64,000 nt of DNA from the NCBI GenBank assembly GCA_023417785.1, contig JAEZEH010000184.1, forward strand, positions 1-64,000, in the 5' to 3' direction. The notes under the pieces are model-generated. The model ran no database searches. It saw nothing but the letters and a program-made list of their open reading frames with translations, and was not told the origin of the DNA. Shown here in pieces: positions 40,058 through 49,524 of this stretch. Made by a program: the position numbers and the translations under genes. The DNA is from Bacteroidota bacterium (GTDB taxonomy: Bacteria > Bacteroidota > Bacteroidia > Cytophagales > Cyclobacteriaceae). Each line of letters opens with the position of its first letter. Within the stretch, counting starts at the first letter, position 1.

Positions 40058-43000
40058 ATGATACGAACCTTGTTGTTGGTCATCGCCATTTTCGGCGCAA
40101 TTTCCATGTTTTCGCAAAAAATTCCGTTAATTAAATCCGGCGAAGTCATTGACCAGGGCATCGCTGCTTATGATTCAGGTAACTACGCGGATGCTATCAA
40201 ATCCTTTCTTGCCATCTCACCCCGCGACACAAATTATGTGTTGATGCTGGCCGAGCTTGCGTTGGCTTACAACGGTGCCAGGGAATACGAAAAGACCATT
40301 GAAAGCTGTGACGAAGGACTGAAACTCCCCTCGCCTTATAAAGCCATGTTTCTGAAGTCCAAGGCTATTGCGCTGGACAAAAAGGGCGAATACACCAAAT
40401 CTGTGGAATTGTTTGAAAAGGCGATGGCGATGTATCCGACGGATCAGAACCTCGTCTTTAACCTTGGTGTAACACATTTTAACAACGACCAATTTGAAAA
40501 GGCGAAGGAATGCTTTTTCCGTTCCCTTTCGATAAACCCGTATCACGGGGCAAGTCATGTTAACCTTGGAAATATCTCTATCAAGGAAGGCCGAAAGGCA
40601 CACGCCTTGCTTTCCTATGGATTGTATCTCGCGATTAATAATGAGGACAACTCACGACTGGTTTTGCTGAATAGTTTTTTGGCGAATGAGGCGGAAGATG
40701 AAGGCAGCCTCGCGCCGGCCGGGCCGAATGCTTTTGAAAAGCTGGACCAGATACTCCGGGCCAAGCTTGCAATGGAGAAAAGTTTTAAAACCAAAGTTCC
40801 CATAGACGCAGCCGTTGTTAAACAGGTAGAGCTTTTCTTCCAGCAGCTTGACATGTATGATAAGGATGTCGACGATCCGTGGGCGAATTTTTATATCCCT
40901 ATCTACAAGGCATTTCGCGATAACAATTCAATCGAACCGTTTATGTACCACCTGCTTTCGTCATCTGCCAATGAACAGGTGAAAAAATGGCGTAAGAAAA
41001 ATGAAAAGATACTTAAGGGATTCTATGATCTGGCCAACACCGAGATCAAGAAAAAACGCACGAATCCTGTGGTACCCGCAGCCAGTGGAATCGATCCGGA
41101 ATTGCCCGGGTGGTACAATGACGACGCGAAGCTGATAGCATTCGGACGCGAAAACGCTGACGGAAAAAACATCGGGCCGTGGACGTACTTCCACGCCAAT
41201 GGTGAGAAGTCTGCTGAAGGAACATTTGATAAAGACGGTATTAAGACCGGTGTGTGGAAGTACTATAGTAACAAGGGTACCCTGATCAGTGATGAAAACC
41301 AGGAGACCGGCGAGATTACGTCGTACTATTCGACGGGTGAGAAGTCTCAACACTATTTCATGAAAAACGGCAAGACCGATGGCCTTGTTGAAATCTGGTA
41401 TCCATGCGGGAATATTAAAGAAAAACTCTTTTACAAAGAAGGCCAGATAGACGGTCGCGGTGAAGTATTTTTTGCCAACGGTCAGAAAAGTACAGAGTAC
41501 AACTATGAGAACGGCAAGCTCTCGGGAGAGTACAAAACATGGCACGAAGACGGAAAGCCAAGGGCTCAGTACGTAAACAAGGACGGAAAAGCCAACGGAC
41601 CCTATATTGAACGGTTTACCAATGGAAAAGTGGTAAAGTCAGGTAGTTACCGGGATGACGAGCTCGACGGTCTATGGAAATATTATTATTCCAACGGCCA
41701 ATTGAGTCGTACAGGCTCTTATAACAATAATCTGGGGGAAGGCGAATGGATATTTTACGACGAACGGGGTGAGTTAACTGAAAAAAGAAACCTTAGTGCC
41801 GGTGAGCTTCATGGTGACAATATGTTCTATGAAAACGGCCACCTTCATTTTGTAAATACCTATGAAAAAAGTAAGCTCAAACGGGTCGTATTCTATGACG
41901 AAGAGGGAAAGATCATCGAAGAATTCGGGGATGTAAAAGGAAACTTTTCGCTTAAAGGATACTTTCCCACAGGCGAGTTGAAATCAGAAGGCCAGGTAAA
42001 GGATGGTGAATTGTCAGGAAAGTGGAAGTACTACCACAGGGGTGGACATCTCGCCAGTGAAAACACTTACGAGAAGGGTATGATGGAAGGCGTGATGATT
42101 AGCCACTTCCCCACAGGCGGCGTTAAAGCAAAATCCACCTACGTCAACAATGAGCTGCACGGATACCATCAGGAATTCTATGAGCACGGTCCTGTTAAAT
42201 TTGAGGGCTGGTATCAGAATGGAAAGCGTCAACAACAATTTTTATCATATACCGCCAGCGCCAAACTTGAATCAGACTACTACTACCTTGACGATAGTCC
42301 GACAGGGACGGCTTATGATTATTTCGAGGAAAAGGTACTCTCCAGTATAACCTACGAGAGTGACCGAATCAGCGCCATCGCAAATTATAACGCGAAAGGT
42401 GAAATAGTAACCCAATCAAAGAAAGACGGACCTAAGGTTAGTTACGAGGTCGCTCCCGCGAACAAAGACGAGATGGCCCGTTTCGACATCGTATGTGGTG
42501 AGTACAACGGTGAGATTGCACGCTGGTACCCTGATGGAAACCTGTTTGTCTCGTATCCGATTGTCGCGGGACGCCGTCATGGCAAGTACGAGTATTATGC
42601 ACCTTTGAAACAAATACAGGTGGAAGGTCAATACGTTGATGGATATGCTGAAGGGCTGTGGCAGGGCTATGATGCCAATGGCAAGTTGGGCTATAAAGGG
42701 TGGTACCTGAATGATAATAATGATTCCCTATGGACGCATTATTATCCCAATGGAAAGGTAAGTACCACGATAACATATCTGCGCGACGAGCGTGATGGAA
42801 TCACCAGCATGTTCGCACCCGATGGAACCCCTACGATAGACAAACGCTATGAAATGGGTGATCTGGTTGCCTATCGTGCAATGACGGCCGAAGGTAGATG
42901 GAGCGAATGGACCAGAACAAGTGGCGATGCCGTTATACAGGCATTTTTCCCCAATGGGAAACCATCAGCGCAGGAGGAATACAAGAATAGCAGGCTAACC

Positions 43001-43291
43001 GGAAAAAAGACTGTCTACTATCCTGACGGTAAAGTCTACAGTGAGTACACGTATGTGAACGGTGATAACCACGGTCCGTTCACAATCTACTATCCGAACG
43101 GAAAACCCGAACTCCAGGGAAATTATCAATATGATGACTACGACGGAACTCTCCGGGTTTTCAACTCCGATGGAACATTATTGAGGACCGAAGAATACGT
43201 CGAAGGTTCGAGGTCAGGCAAGATTATCCTTTATGAAAAAGGTGTCAAATCAAAAGAGTTTAATTTCTGGGGAGGGCTTCCACATGAGTAA
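40058..43291 (+). CDS. TPR plus MORN-like (YwqK-type) repeat protein
   Basis: 1077 residues with a signal peptide (MIRTLLLVIAIFGAISMFSQ). Residues about 30-240 hold tetratricopeptide repeats (AIALDKKGEYTKSVELFEKAMAMYP and neighbours). From about 350 to the end the protein is a long array, roughly two dozen units of about 23 residues, of the form GxWxYYxxNGxLxxExxYxxG. This is the MORN_2/YwqK repeat, wrongly labelled antitoxin in some annotations. No enzyme domain is seen. The protein is probably periplasmic or surface-exposed and may act as a scaffold. It overlaps the next gene by eight bases and heads a three-gene operon with two DUF3857 proteins. Confidence 0.87.
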   Translation: MIRTLLLVIAIFGAISMFSQKIPLIKSGEVIDQGIAAYDSGNYADAIKSFLAISPRDTNYVLMLAELALAYNGAREYEKTIESCDEGLKLPSPYKAMFLKSKAIALDKKGEYTKSVELFEKAMAMYPTDQNLVFNLGVTHFNNDQFEKAKECFFRSLSINPYHGASHVNLGNISIKEGRKAHALLSYGLYLAINNEDNSRLVLLNSFLANEAEDEGSLAPAGPNAFEKLDQILRAKLAMEKSFKTKVPIDAAVVKQVELFFQQLDMYDKDVDDPWANFYIPIYKAFRDNNSIEPFMYHLLSSSANEQVKKWRKKNEKILKGFYDLANTEIKKKRTNPVVPAASGIDPELPGWYNDDAKLIAFGRENADGKNIGPWTYFHANGEKSAEGTFDKDGIKTGVWKYYSNKGTLISDENQETGEITSYYSTGEKSQHYFMKNGKTDGLVEIWYPCGNIKEKLFYKEGQIDGRGEVFFANGQKSTEYNYENGKLSGEYKTWHEDGKPRAQYVNKDGKANGPYIERFTNGKVVKSGSYRDDELDGLWKYYYSNGQLSRTGSYNNNLGEGEWIFYDERGELTEKRNLSAGELHGDNMFYENGHLHFVNTYEKSKLKRVVFYDEEGKIIEEFGDVKGNFSLKGYFPTGELKSEGQVKDGELSGKWKYYHRGGHLASENTYEKGMMEGVMISHFPTGGVKAKSTYVNNELHGYHQEFYEHGPVKFEGWYQNGKRQQQFLSYTASAKLESDYYYLDDSPTGTAYDYFEEKVLSSITYESDRISAIANYNAKGEIVTQSKKDGPKVSYEVAPANKDEMARFDIVCGEYNGEIARWYPDGNLFVSYPIVAGRRHGKYEYYAPLKQIQVEGQYVDGYAEGLWQGYDANGKLGYKGWYLNDNNDSLWTHYYPNGKVSTTITYLRDERDGITSMFAPDGTPTIDKRYEMGDLVAYRAMTAEGRWSEWTRTSGDAVIQAFFPNGKPSAQEEYKNSRLTGKKTVYYPDGKVYSEYTYVNGDNHGPFTIYYPNGKPELQGNYQYDDYDGTLRVFNSDGTLLRTEEYVEGSRSGKIILYEKGVKSKEFNFWGGLPHE

Positions 43292-45209
43292 AGGAGTATT
43301 GCTGCTAGTTGCACTCGCGAGCTATTTCGGGAGTTTCGCCCAAAAGGAGGATGTGTACACCGAGTACAAGACGCGCTACCCGGACGAACTCGCCGTCTAC
43401 GTTCACCGGGGCGAAATTCTCAACATTGTTCCAAGCGGTGATTCATTGCGATTGTTTTCGGACGTTTTTGAGGAAGTTGTTCACCTGAAAGAGCAGAGCG
43501 AAGTTTATGCAAGTAAACGCGTTTACGGTTCGCATTTCAATCAGGTCGAAAACCTCAAGGCGAAAACGTTGTTATGGGAAAGGAACCGGTATAAGGAACT
43601 GAATGTTTCTGAATTCAAGAAGAACAGCGATCGCGGGCAGGGTGTCTTTTATGATGACTCGTACTATTATTCGTTCAACTTTCCATCGATTGGCCTGCGT
43701 AACAGAACGCAGCTTGAATACCGCGAACAGTTGAAGGATCCCAGATTTTTGGCGGGATTCATATTCAGTAGTTATCTGCCTCAGGCGAAAGTAACTTATA
43801 CAATAAAAACCACGAAAGACGTTGACATGTTCCACGAGGTGGTAAACGACCCGGATGGGAAAATCAAATTCAAAAGAACGGAGAAGGGTAATACAGTAAC
43901 GTATGAATGGACCGGGTTGGACATACCTTCGATAAAATCGGAAGAGCGTAGTCCATCGATGCGATATATTGCCCCGACATTGGTGTGCTATGTGAAATCG
44001 TTCAGGAAGAAGAACGGCAGCCAAAATATCCTCTCCGGGCTCGATGACCTCTATGCATGGTACTATACATTTATTAAAGATCTTGACAAAAGTGACTCTG
44101 ATGAATTGATCAATATCGTCAACGAACTGAAGACCAAAAGCGAAACGGAAATCGACCTGGTTAAAAATGTTTTCTATTGGGTACAGTCAAACATCAGGTA
44201 CATCGCCTTTGAACAGGGTATGCGTGGGCTCATACCGCATTCCGGATCGTATGTATGCGAAAAGCGGTACGGCGACTGCAAAGATATGGCGAACCTGATT
44301 GTTAATATGCTGCGGTTGAGCGGAGTGAAAGCCCATCACACGTGGGTAGGAACCCGCGACCTGCCATATCGCTATACGAAAGTCCCCACCCCGCTCAGCG
44401 ATAATCATATGATCGCGACATACATATCCCCCGACGGCGAGTATTATTATTTGGATGCAACAGGGGAACATTCACCATTTGGACTACCGTCCTCTATGAT
44501 ACAGGGTAAGGAAGTGCTTATTTCGATGTCACCCACTTCCTACGAGGTGAAAGAGGTGCCTGTTGTACCCATGGAGACAAGCTTTATGACGGATTCGATG
44601 ATCATCCGCATCGACGACAATACGTTGAAGGGCACTGGCGTCAGCACACTGAACGGTTTCGCAAAAGTGTTTGGTGCTTACGAACTAGATAGAACCGAAA
44701 AGGACGATGTGAAGAAATATGTAACCAGACTCCTGGGTAAAGGCAATAACAAGTTTTATCTCGATGATTATAAGGTGAACAATCTTAAGAACCGCGATCT
44801 CCCGACCCGGATTGACTATGGTTTTCGCATCAGCGATTACTACCAGAAACTGGGTGATGAGATTTTCATAAACCTCAACCTGAATAAAGATTATTACAAC
44901 GCCTTTATCAACACGACCCTGCGGACAACACCATATGAGAATGAGTATCCGTACATCAAATATGAGCACATCATTTTTGAGATCCCGGACGGGTACGAGT
45001 TGGAATACATTCCGGAAAGCTTCGCAGAGACCGATAAGCTATTTGGCTGTGAGATAAAATATGAAGTTAAAGGAAACACAATCCATTACCGTAAAAAATT
45101 CTACCTCAACTATCTTTTGTTGAATGTGTCTGACTTTGAAAAGTGGAACCAGGCGGTGAAAAAATTCAGCGAAGCTTACAAGGAATCCATTATACTAAAG
45201 AAGGTCTAA
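43284..45209 (+). CDS. DUF3857/transglutaminase-like secreted protein, intact triad
   Basis: 641 residues with a signal peptide (VLLLVALASYFGSFAQ). A DUF3857 beta domain (about 30-270) is followed by a transglutaminase-like core. The catalytic triad is complete: Cys332 in RYGDCKD, His375 in SDNHMIA and Asp391 in YYLDATGE. A C-terminal beta domain (about 450-640) completes the usual layout. Such proteins may cleave or crosslink peptides in the periplasm; the substrate is unknown. I chose the ATG at 43284, which overlaps the MORN-repeat gene by eight bases, because it begins the signal peptide. Confidence 0.85.
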   Translation: MSKGVLLLVALASYFGSFAQKEDVYTEYKTRYPDELAVYVHRGEILNIVPSGDSLRLFSDVFEEVVHLKEQSEVYASKRVYGSHFNQVENLKAKTLLWERNRYKELNVSEFKKNSDRGQGVFYDDSYYYSFNFPSIGLRNRTQLEYREQLKDPRFLAGFIFSSYLPQAKVTYTIKTTKDVDMFHEVVNDPDGKIKFKRTEKGNTVTYEWTGLDIPSIKSEERSPSMRYIAPTLVCYVKSFRKKNGSQNILSGLDDLYAWYYTFIKDLDKSDSDELINIVNELKTKSETEIDLVKNVFYWVQSNIRYIAFEQGMRGLIPHSGSYVCEKRYGDCKDMANLIVNMLRLSGVKAHHTWVGTRDLPYRYTKVPTPLSDNHMIATYISPDGEYYYLDATGEHSPFGLPSSMIQGKEVLISMSPTSYEVKEVPVVPMETSFMTDSMIIRIDDNTLKGTGVSTLNGFAKVFGAYELDRTEKDDVKKYVTRLLGKGNNKFYLDDYKVNNLKNRDLPTRIDYGFRISDYYQKLGDEIFINLNLNKDYYNAFINTTLRTTPYENEYPYIKYEHIIFEIPDGYELEYIPESFAETDKLFGCEIKYEVKGNTIHYRKKFYLNYLLLNVSDFEKWNQAVKKFSEAYKESIILKKV

Positions 45210-45223
45210 TCATATCTGTTGCC

Positions 45224-47167
45224 ATGAAGAATCTTATCTGTCTGTTGTTTGTACTGATTCCGGTGCTGAGCTGGGGTACCATTAAGCCATACGAATGGGA
45301 GAAATCGAGATCAAGGTACAACCTTAATGCCGATGAGGCCGGAAAGCCGGAATACATCATCAAGAACCATGTGCAATATGACTATGCTTTGGAGAACAAC
45401 CAGTTCCTGATGTATGCTACTCACCACCGCATTGTTCTTGTGAATAATAACGAGGCGATTCAAAACAATAACCGGATTATTATTTCAATGTATAGTGCCC
45501 TCGAGCTTACCGACGTCAGGGCGAGGTCTATCAACAAAGAGGGAAAGGTTGTAAATTTTGACATTAACAATCTGAAGGAGGTTAAGGACGAAGGCTCGGA
45601 CAAGAGTTACCGGATATTTGCCATTGAGGGAATTGAGAGTGGCAGCGAGGTTGAGTATTTTTTCACTCGTAAGATGTATGCTTTTCTATTCGACCGTGTA
45701 TTTATTCAGACGGATGCCCCTGTGAAAAACAGTTCTTTTGTGCTCACATGCCCCGCGCACCTTCAATTTGATTTTAAGACCTATTTGGGTTTACCCGAAA
45801 TAAAGAAGGAGGAAGGCGAGGAACGCACTACCTACACGATGCAGACCGGAGACATTCCAGCGATGAAAAAGGAAGCCTTTTCGTACTTCGATGCGAACCG
45901 GAAACGCGTGGAGTTCAAACTCGCATACAACACTGCCCGATCAAAGGCGCGGATCAATACATGGGAGGACGCGGGAAAGAATTTCTATTCACGACTGACA
46001 ACGCTTACCAGAGATGAAGAAAAAGCCCTTGAAAAATTTTACAGTAGCCTGGGCGACAAGTCCACTTCCCCAGCCGAAGTTCGCATCAAAACAATCGAAC
46101 AAAAAATAAAGACCTCAATTCAGGTGGATGAGAATGCACGAGGTGAGAACGCGAGCCAGCTACATTCCATCATTAAAAACAGAATTGCTTCAAAGGAAGG
46201 CATCACCCGCCTTTTTGTCGCTGTATTTGGCAAGGCGAACCTTGGCGTTCATCCCGTATTGACCTGTGATCGTCAGAGCTCCCGCTTCGACGGTTCATTC
46301 GACACCTGGGGCTACCTCGATGAATACCTGCTCTATTTTCCGTCTACCAGAGGATTTATTGCGCCTTATTCTTTTGAACACCGCTATCCGTTCGTTCCGG
46401 ATCAATTCACAGCAACGGATGGATTATTCATCGAGCCGTTCGCCCTTGGAACCACGATGTCGGGTCTTGCTTCGGTGAAAGCGATCCCGGCACCGGATTA
46501 CAAACTAAGTTTCAACAACCTGGATATTGCGGTGTCGTTTAACGATGATCTTTCTCGTAACGTCATAAAAAAGAAGGAGGTCTATGGTGGCTACAATGCA
46601 CTTTACTTCACGCCGTACCTGCCGATGATGACACAGGAGCACAAAGTGAATATGGTAGAAACCCTTACCAGGAGCTCGGCACCCGATGCGGAAATCGTTA
46701 AGTGGACCGCGGAATCCGTAGCTGAAGGTATCCATGATAATTTTCTGTTGGATGTTGAGTTTAAGTCGACACATTTTCTGGAAAGAGCCGGTCCGCGATT
46801 GTTGTTGAAAGTCGGTGAACTGATCGGTCCTCAAACCGAAATGTATCGCGACGACGAAAGGGTAACACCCGTAGAAAACGACTTTAACCGATTATATGAT
46901 CGAAAGATTCGCGTTCACCTTCCTGCTGGTTATACCATCAAGAATCCCGATGACCTTAAATTCAATGTTGTATATACAACAGGTGAAAAGCAACCCTTCG
47001 CATTCATCTCAAAATACACATTAAACGGAAATGTTCTTGATGTCGATATCACGGAGTACTATACAGAAATTTCAGTTCCCCTTGACCGTTATGAGGAATT
47101 TCGTAGAGTAATCAATGCCGCGGCTGACTTCAATAAGGTGACGCTTGTGCTGGAGAAGGACAAGTGA
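45224..47167 (+). CDS. DUF3857-like secreted protein with degenerate transglutaminase core
   Basis: 647 residues with a signal peptide (MKNLICLLFVLIPVLSWG). It has the same overall layout as the upstream gene: DUF3857 region (about 45-250), a helical linker, a transglutaminase-like region (about 290-410) and a C-terminal beta domain. In the core the segment around SIIKNRIASKEGITRLFVAVF lacks the catalytic Cys, and the following GYLDEYLLYFP lacks the catalytic His, so it is probably non-catalytic. It may bind the same ligand or assist the active partner. It starts 14 bases after the upstream stop and ends 11 bases from the convergent L,D-transpeptidase. Confidence 0.78.
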   Translation: MKNLICLLFVLIPVLSWGTIKPYEWEKSRSRYNLNADEAGKPEYIIKNHVQYDYALENNQFLMYATHHRIVLVNNNEAIQNNNRIIISMYSALELTDVRARSINKEGKVVNFDINNLKEVKDEGSDKSYRIFAIEGIESGSEVEYFFTRKMYAFLFDRVFIQTDAPVKNSSFVLTCPAHLQFDFKTYLGLPEIKKEEGEERTTYTMQTGDIPAMKKEAFSYFDANRKRVEFKLAYNTARSKARINTWEDAGKNFYSRLTTLTRDEEKALEKFYSSLGDKSTSPAEVRIKTIEQKIKTSIQVDENARGENASQLHSIIKNRIASKEGITRLFVAVFGKANLGVHPVLTCDRQSSRFDGSFDTWGYLDEYLLYFPSTRGFIAPYSFEHRYPFVPDQFTATDGLFIEPFALGTTMSGLASVKAIPAPDYKLSFNNLDIAVSFNDDLSRNVIKKKEVYGGYNALYFTPYLPMMTQEHKVNMVETLTRSSAPDAEIVKWTAESVAEGIHDNFLLDVEFKSTHFLERAGPRLLLKVGELIGPQTEMYRDDERVTPVENDFNRLYDRKIRVHLPAGYTIKNPDDLKFNVVYTTGEKQPFAFISKYTLNGNVLDVDITEYYTEISVPLDRYEEFRRVINAAADFNKVTLVLEKDK

Positions 47168-47178
47168 TTGGATTCTGA

Positions 47179-47931
47179 TCAGAAAGAGTATTCACCCTTT
47201 GAGTTAACGTAAACTTGTCTGAGTGTTCGGTTGGATTCAAAGTCGTTATACACGGATTGAAGATTCTTCCAGAAACTGAGTTTATTTGGATCGCGACGCC
47301 AGTCGTTTTCAAGCTTTGCCAAATCGGCCGTACTCAGCCGCGTCGGAAATATGTGAACCGGAATGTTTCCCTGGCCTGAGTTCCTTGCTTCTACGGCAAG
47401 AACATACAATTCTTTCATTATCTCATCGGTCATGGGTAAACACCCGATGGTAACGCAATCACCATGGATGTAAATTGCACTTCCGGGGTTGGCATGTCCC
47501 AGAATTTTATCTGAACGGTTCGGATAATTCAATCCGAGAGATAAATGAAAATTACTTTGAGGATTGAAGTGGCTGATGTGATACACCCCTTCAGGAACCT
47601 GGCGATCCCCCTCTTTGCGCTTTGGCCCGAGTTCACCTGATGGGGAACAAATATTATACTCCACCAGTAAGTGGTATTTGTTGTCACCTTGTGGCCTTAT
47701 CCAGACCTCAAGTTTGCCGTCTTTTTTGAACACCCGCAGGAAGAGGCGGTAACCCTGATAATTAAGGTTTTTATGGTTAAAATGATTTTTTACAGTAATT
47801 TCCTTCGTTTGATAGGCTGCTTTGACGCGTGCATTCTGCAATTGCTTGTCTTTGAAGGAGATTTCCTGAAGCATTGTTCCCATGAGTAAAAGAAAGAATA
47901 CTCCCATAGCGGCAAAGCGTGATTTTAACAA
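47179..47931 (-). CDS. L,D-transpeptidase family protein (YkuD fold)
   Basis: About 250 residues with an N-terminal hydrophobic segment. The catalytic motif HGDCVTIGCLPMT (His156, Cys164 counted from 47931) is the HGxxxxxGC signature of YkuD/YafK-type L,D-transpeptidases, which crosslink or trim peptidoglycan or attach lipoprotein to it. Two starts are possible: a TTG at 47931, which adds KSR before the hydrophobic segment and makes a better signal peptide, and an ATG at 47907. The divergent histidine kinase starts at 47945, so the gap is only 13 or 37 bases. Confidence 0.85.
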   Translation of the reverse strand: MLKSRFAAMGVFFLLLMGTMLQEISFKDKQLQNARVKAAYQTKEITVKNHFNHKNLNYQGYRLFLRVFKKDGKLEVWIRPQGDNKYHLLVEYNICSPSGELGPKRKEGDRQVPEGVYHISHFNPQSNFHLSLGLNYPNRSDKILGHANPGSAIYIHGDCVTIGCLPMTDEIMKELYVLAVEARNSGQGNIPVHIFPTRLSTADLAKLENDWRRDPNKLSFWKNLQSVYNDFESNRTLRQVYVNSKGEYSF

Positions 47932-47944
47932 TTTAACAAGATAA

Positions 47945-48751
47945 ATGGAATTTCTGAAAGAGAATCCCTGGGCAATCGTTTCTTTTGTTTTGCTTCTCGT
48001 TGTGGTATTTCAGTTCTTCAGGAACGCTGGAAGGCATGTGTCTGAACCGCCGAAATCAGTGGAGACCGATGCAGAAACGGCGTCTTTCAGCAACGTCAGC
48101 GAACTGATTGAACAGGAGCGTAACCGGATTGCAAGCGAATTGCATGATGAGCTGGGTACATTACTTAGTGTCATTCATCTCGATCTCGAACTTGTGTTGC
48201 GTGAATCATCTCAACTGACTCCTTATGGTGAGGCGCGTTTGCTTGAGATTCGTAAAAATCTAAACCTTGTAATTGAATCGATCCGACACAACATCTGGAG
48301 CCTCGCACCACAAATGCTGGATCAGGTTCAGATCGATTTCGCCTTACGGGAGCTGTGCCGGAAGCTTGATGCATACAAAGGCACGCATTTGCATTTTGTA
48401 CAGAGTGGAATCGCGTTCCCAATAACGCATAAGCAAAAACTGAATCTTTTCCGTATTGTTCAGGAATTATTGACCAACGCCATCAAGCATTCCGGGGCAT
48501 GGAATATCTCAGTGCAACTGCATTGGGACGATGATACGCTGACCATCGTGGTGGAAGATGATGGCTCAGGTTATTCGCACCCGGAGGAAAAAAAGAGCAC
48601 CAGCGGCGGAGGTATGGGTACGGGAAACATCATTAAGCGTGCGAACATTATCGGGGCAACGATGGTGCGGGAAGAACTGACCAGGGGAATGCGTGTGACA
48701 TTGTCATTAAAGAAAACGGGGGCAGAGTCCAACCCTCATCTGAGCAGCTGA
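47945..48751 (+). CDS. NarL-type sensor histidine kinase without sensor domain
   Basis: 268 residues. One membrane span (about 10-26), then a HisKA_3 dimerisation helix with phosphoacceptor His67 in ASELHDELGTLLS. A HATPase_c domain follows, with ELLTNAIKHSG (N box), VEDDGSG (G1) and GGGMGTGNI (G2). The stretch outside the kinase core is too short for a periplasmic sensor, so the signal is likely sensed in the membrane or passed on by another protein. The response regulator converging at 48753 is the probable partner. Confidence 0.9.
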   Translation: MEFLKENPWAIVSFVLLLVVVFQFFRNAGRHVSEPPKSVETDAETASFSNVSELIEQERNRIASELHDELGTLLSVIHLDLELVLRESSQLTPYGEARLLEIRKNLNLVIESIRHNIWSLAPQMLDQVQIDFALRELCRKLDAYKGTHLHFVQSGIAFPITHKQKLNLFRIVQELLTNAIKHSGAWNISVQLHWDDDTLTIVVEDDGSGYSHPEEKKSTSGGGMGTGNIIKRANIIGATMVREELTRGMRVTLSLKKTGAESNPHLSS

Positions 48752-48752
48752 T

Positions 48753-49379
48753 TCAACCAAGCATGCCGTTTTCGTAAGCGTAAGAAATCAACTCCGCAAC
48801 ATTTTTTGTTTTCGTTTTTTGAAGCATCTCTTCGCGGTAGCTATTGATCGTGTTTTCCTTCAGGTTCAGGCGTTCCGCTATTTCCTTACTTGAGCGCCCC
48901 ATCTTCAGCAGCAGCAGAATTTCGGCCTCCCGTTTCTTCAGCACTGCCGGCGCGTCTGACATGGCCATCTTTTTCAGAAATGATGGCTGAAGGTTACCGG
49001 GAACGTATTGTCGGCCCTCCAGGACGGTCTTGATAGCCTCGCGTATTTCCTCGGGAGCGCTGCTTTTGAATATAAATCCGTGCACCCCGATCCGAAGAAG
49101 ATGCTTTATCATAGCCTCTCCGTTGTATTGGGTTACCACGAGAATCAGCATATCGGGATATTCTTTGGTAATATGGCCGACAACCTCCATACCGTTCATT
49201 TCCGGCATACCGATGTCAAGCAATACAAGGTCGATCTTGGTTGATTTCAAAATCTCCAGCGCTTCCGGCCCGCTGCCCGCGTGGGTGATTGCGAGTTCGG
49301 GCATATGCTGCTTCAAAATCAGGGCAAGGCCTTCCCGGAAAAGTTGTTGGTCATCAACGAGTAGAATCGAGGTCGTCAT
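48753..49379 (-). CDS. NarL/FixJ family response regulator
   Basis: 208 residues. The receiver domain has DD near residues 9-10, phosphoacceptor Asp55 in LLDIGMPEMNG and a conserved Lys in FIFKSSAPEE. The LuxR-type helix-turn-helix is at the C-terminus (LKKREAEILLLLKMGRSSKEIAERLNLKENTINSYR). It would bind DNA when phosphorylated, probably by the kinase encoded convergently one base away. The ATG at 49379 is preferred over the GTG one codon upstream. Confidence 0.94.
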   Translation of the reverse strand: MTTSILLVDDQQLFREGLALILKQHMPELAITHAGSGPEALEILKSTKIDLVLLDIGMPEMNGMEVVGHITKEYPDMLILVVTQYNGEAMIKHLLRIGVHGFIFKSSAPEEIREAIKTVLEGRQYVPGNLQPSFLKKMAMSDAPAVLKKREAEILLLLKMGRSSKEIAERLNLKENTINSYREEMLQKTKTKNVAELISYAYENGMLG

Positions 49380-49524
49380 CACATTTCAGCGTTAAAATGA
49401 GTGTTCAAATTACCGCAAATATTACCTTCCGACAACCCCTGATTTCTAAGGTATTGCGCAAAAAAGTCCCCGTTTCGAGAAAAAGGATAAATACCCCCGT
49501 GGTACCCCAACGGTGTTCAACCGC

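Noticed and set aside
40961..41545. 194-codon minus-strand frame inside the MORN-repeat gene
   Set aside because: The repeat pattern and signal peptide on the plus strand fix the coding strand; the antisense frame is a by-product of repetitive codons.
40058..43291. Toxin-antitoxin antitoxin, as YwqK repeats are sometimes labelled
   Set aside because: The protein is secreted, over 1000 residues long and has no toxin partner; the label comes from a repeat match only.
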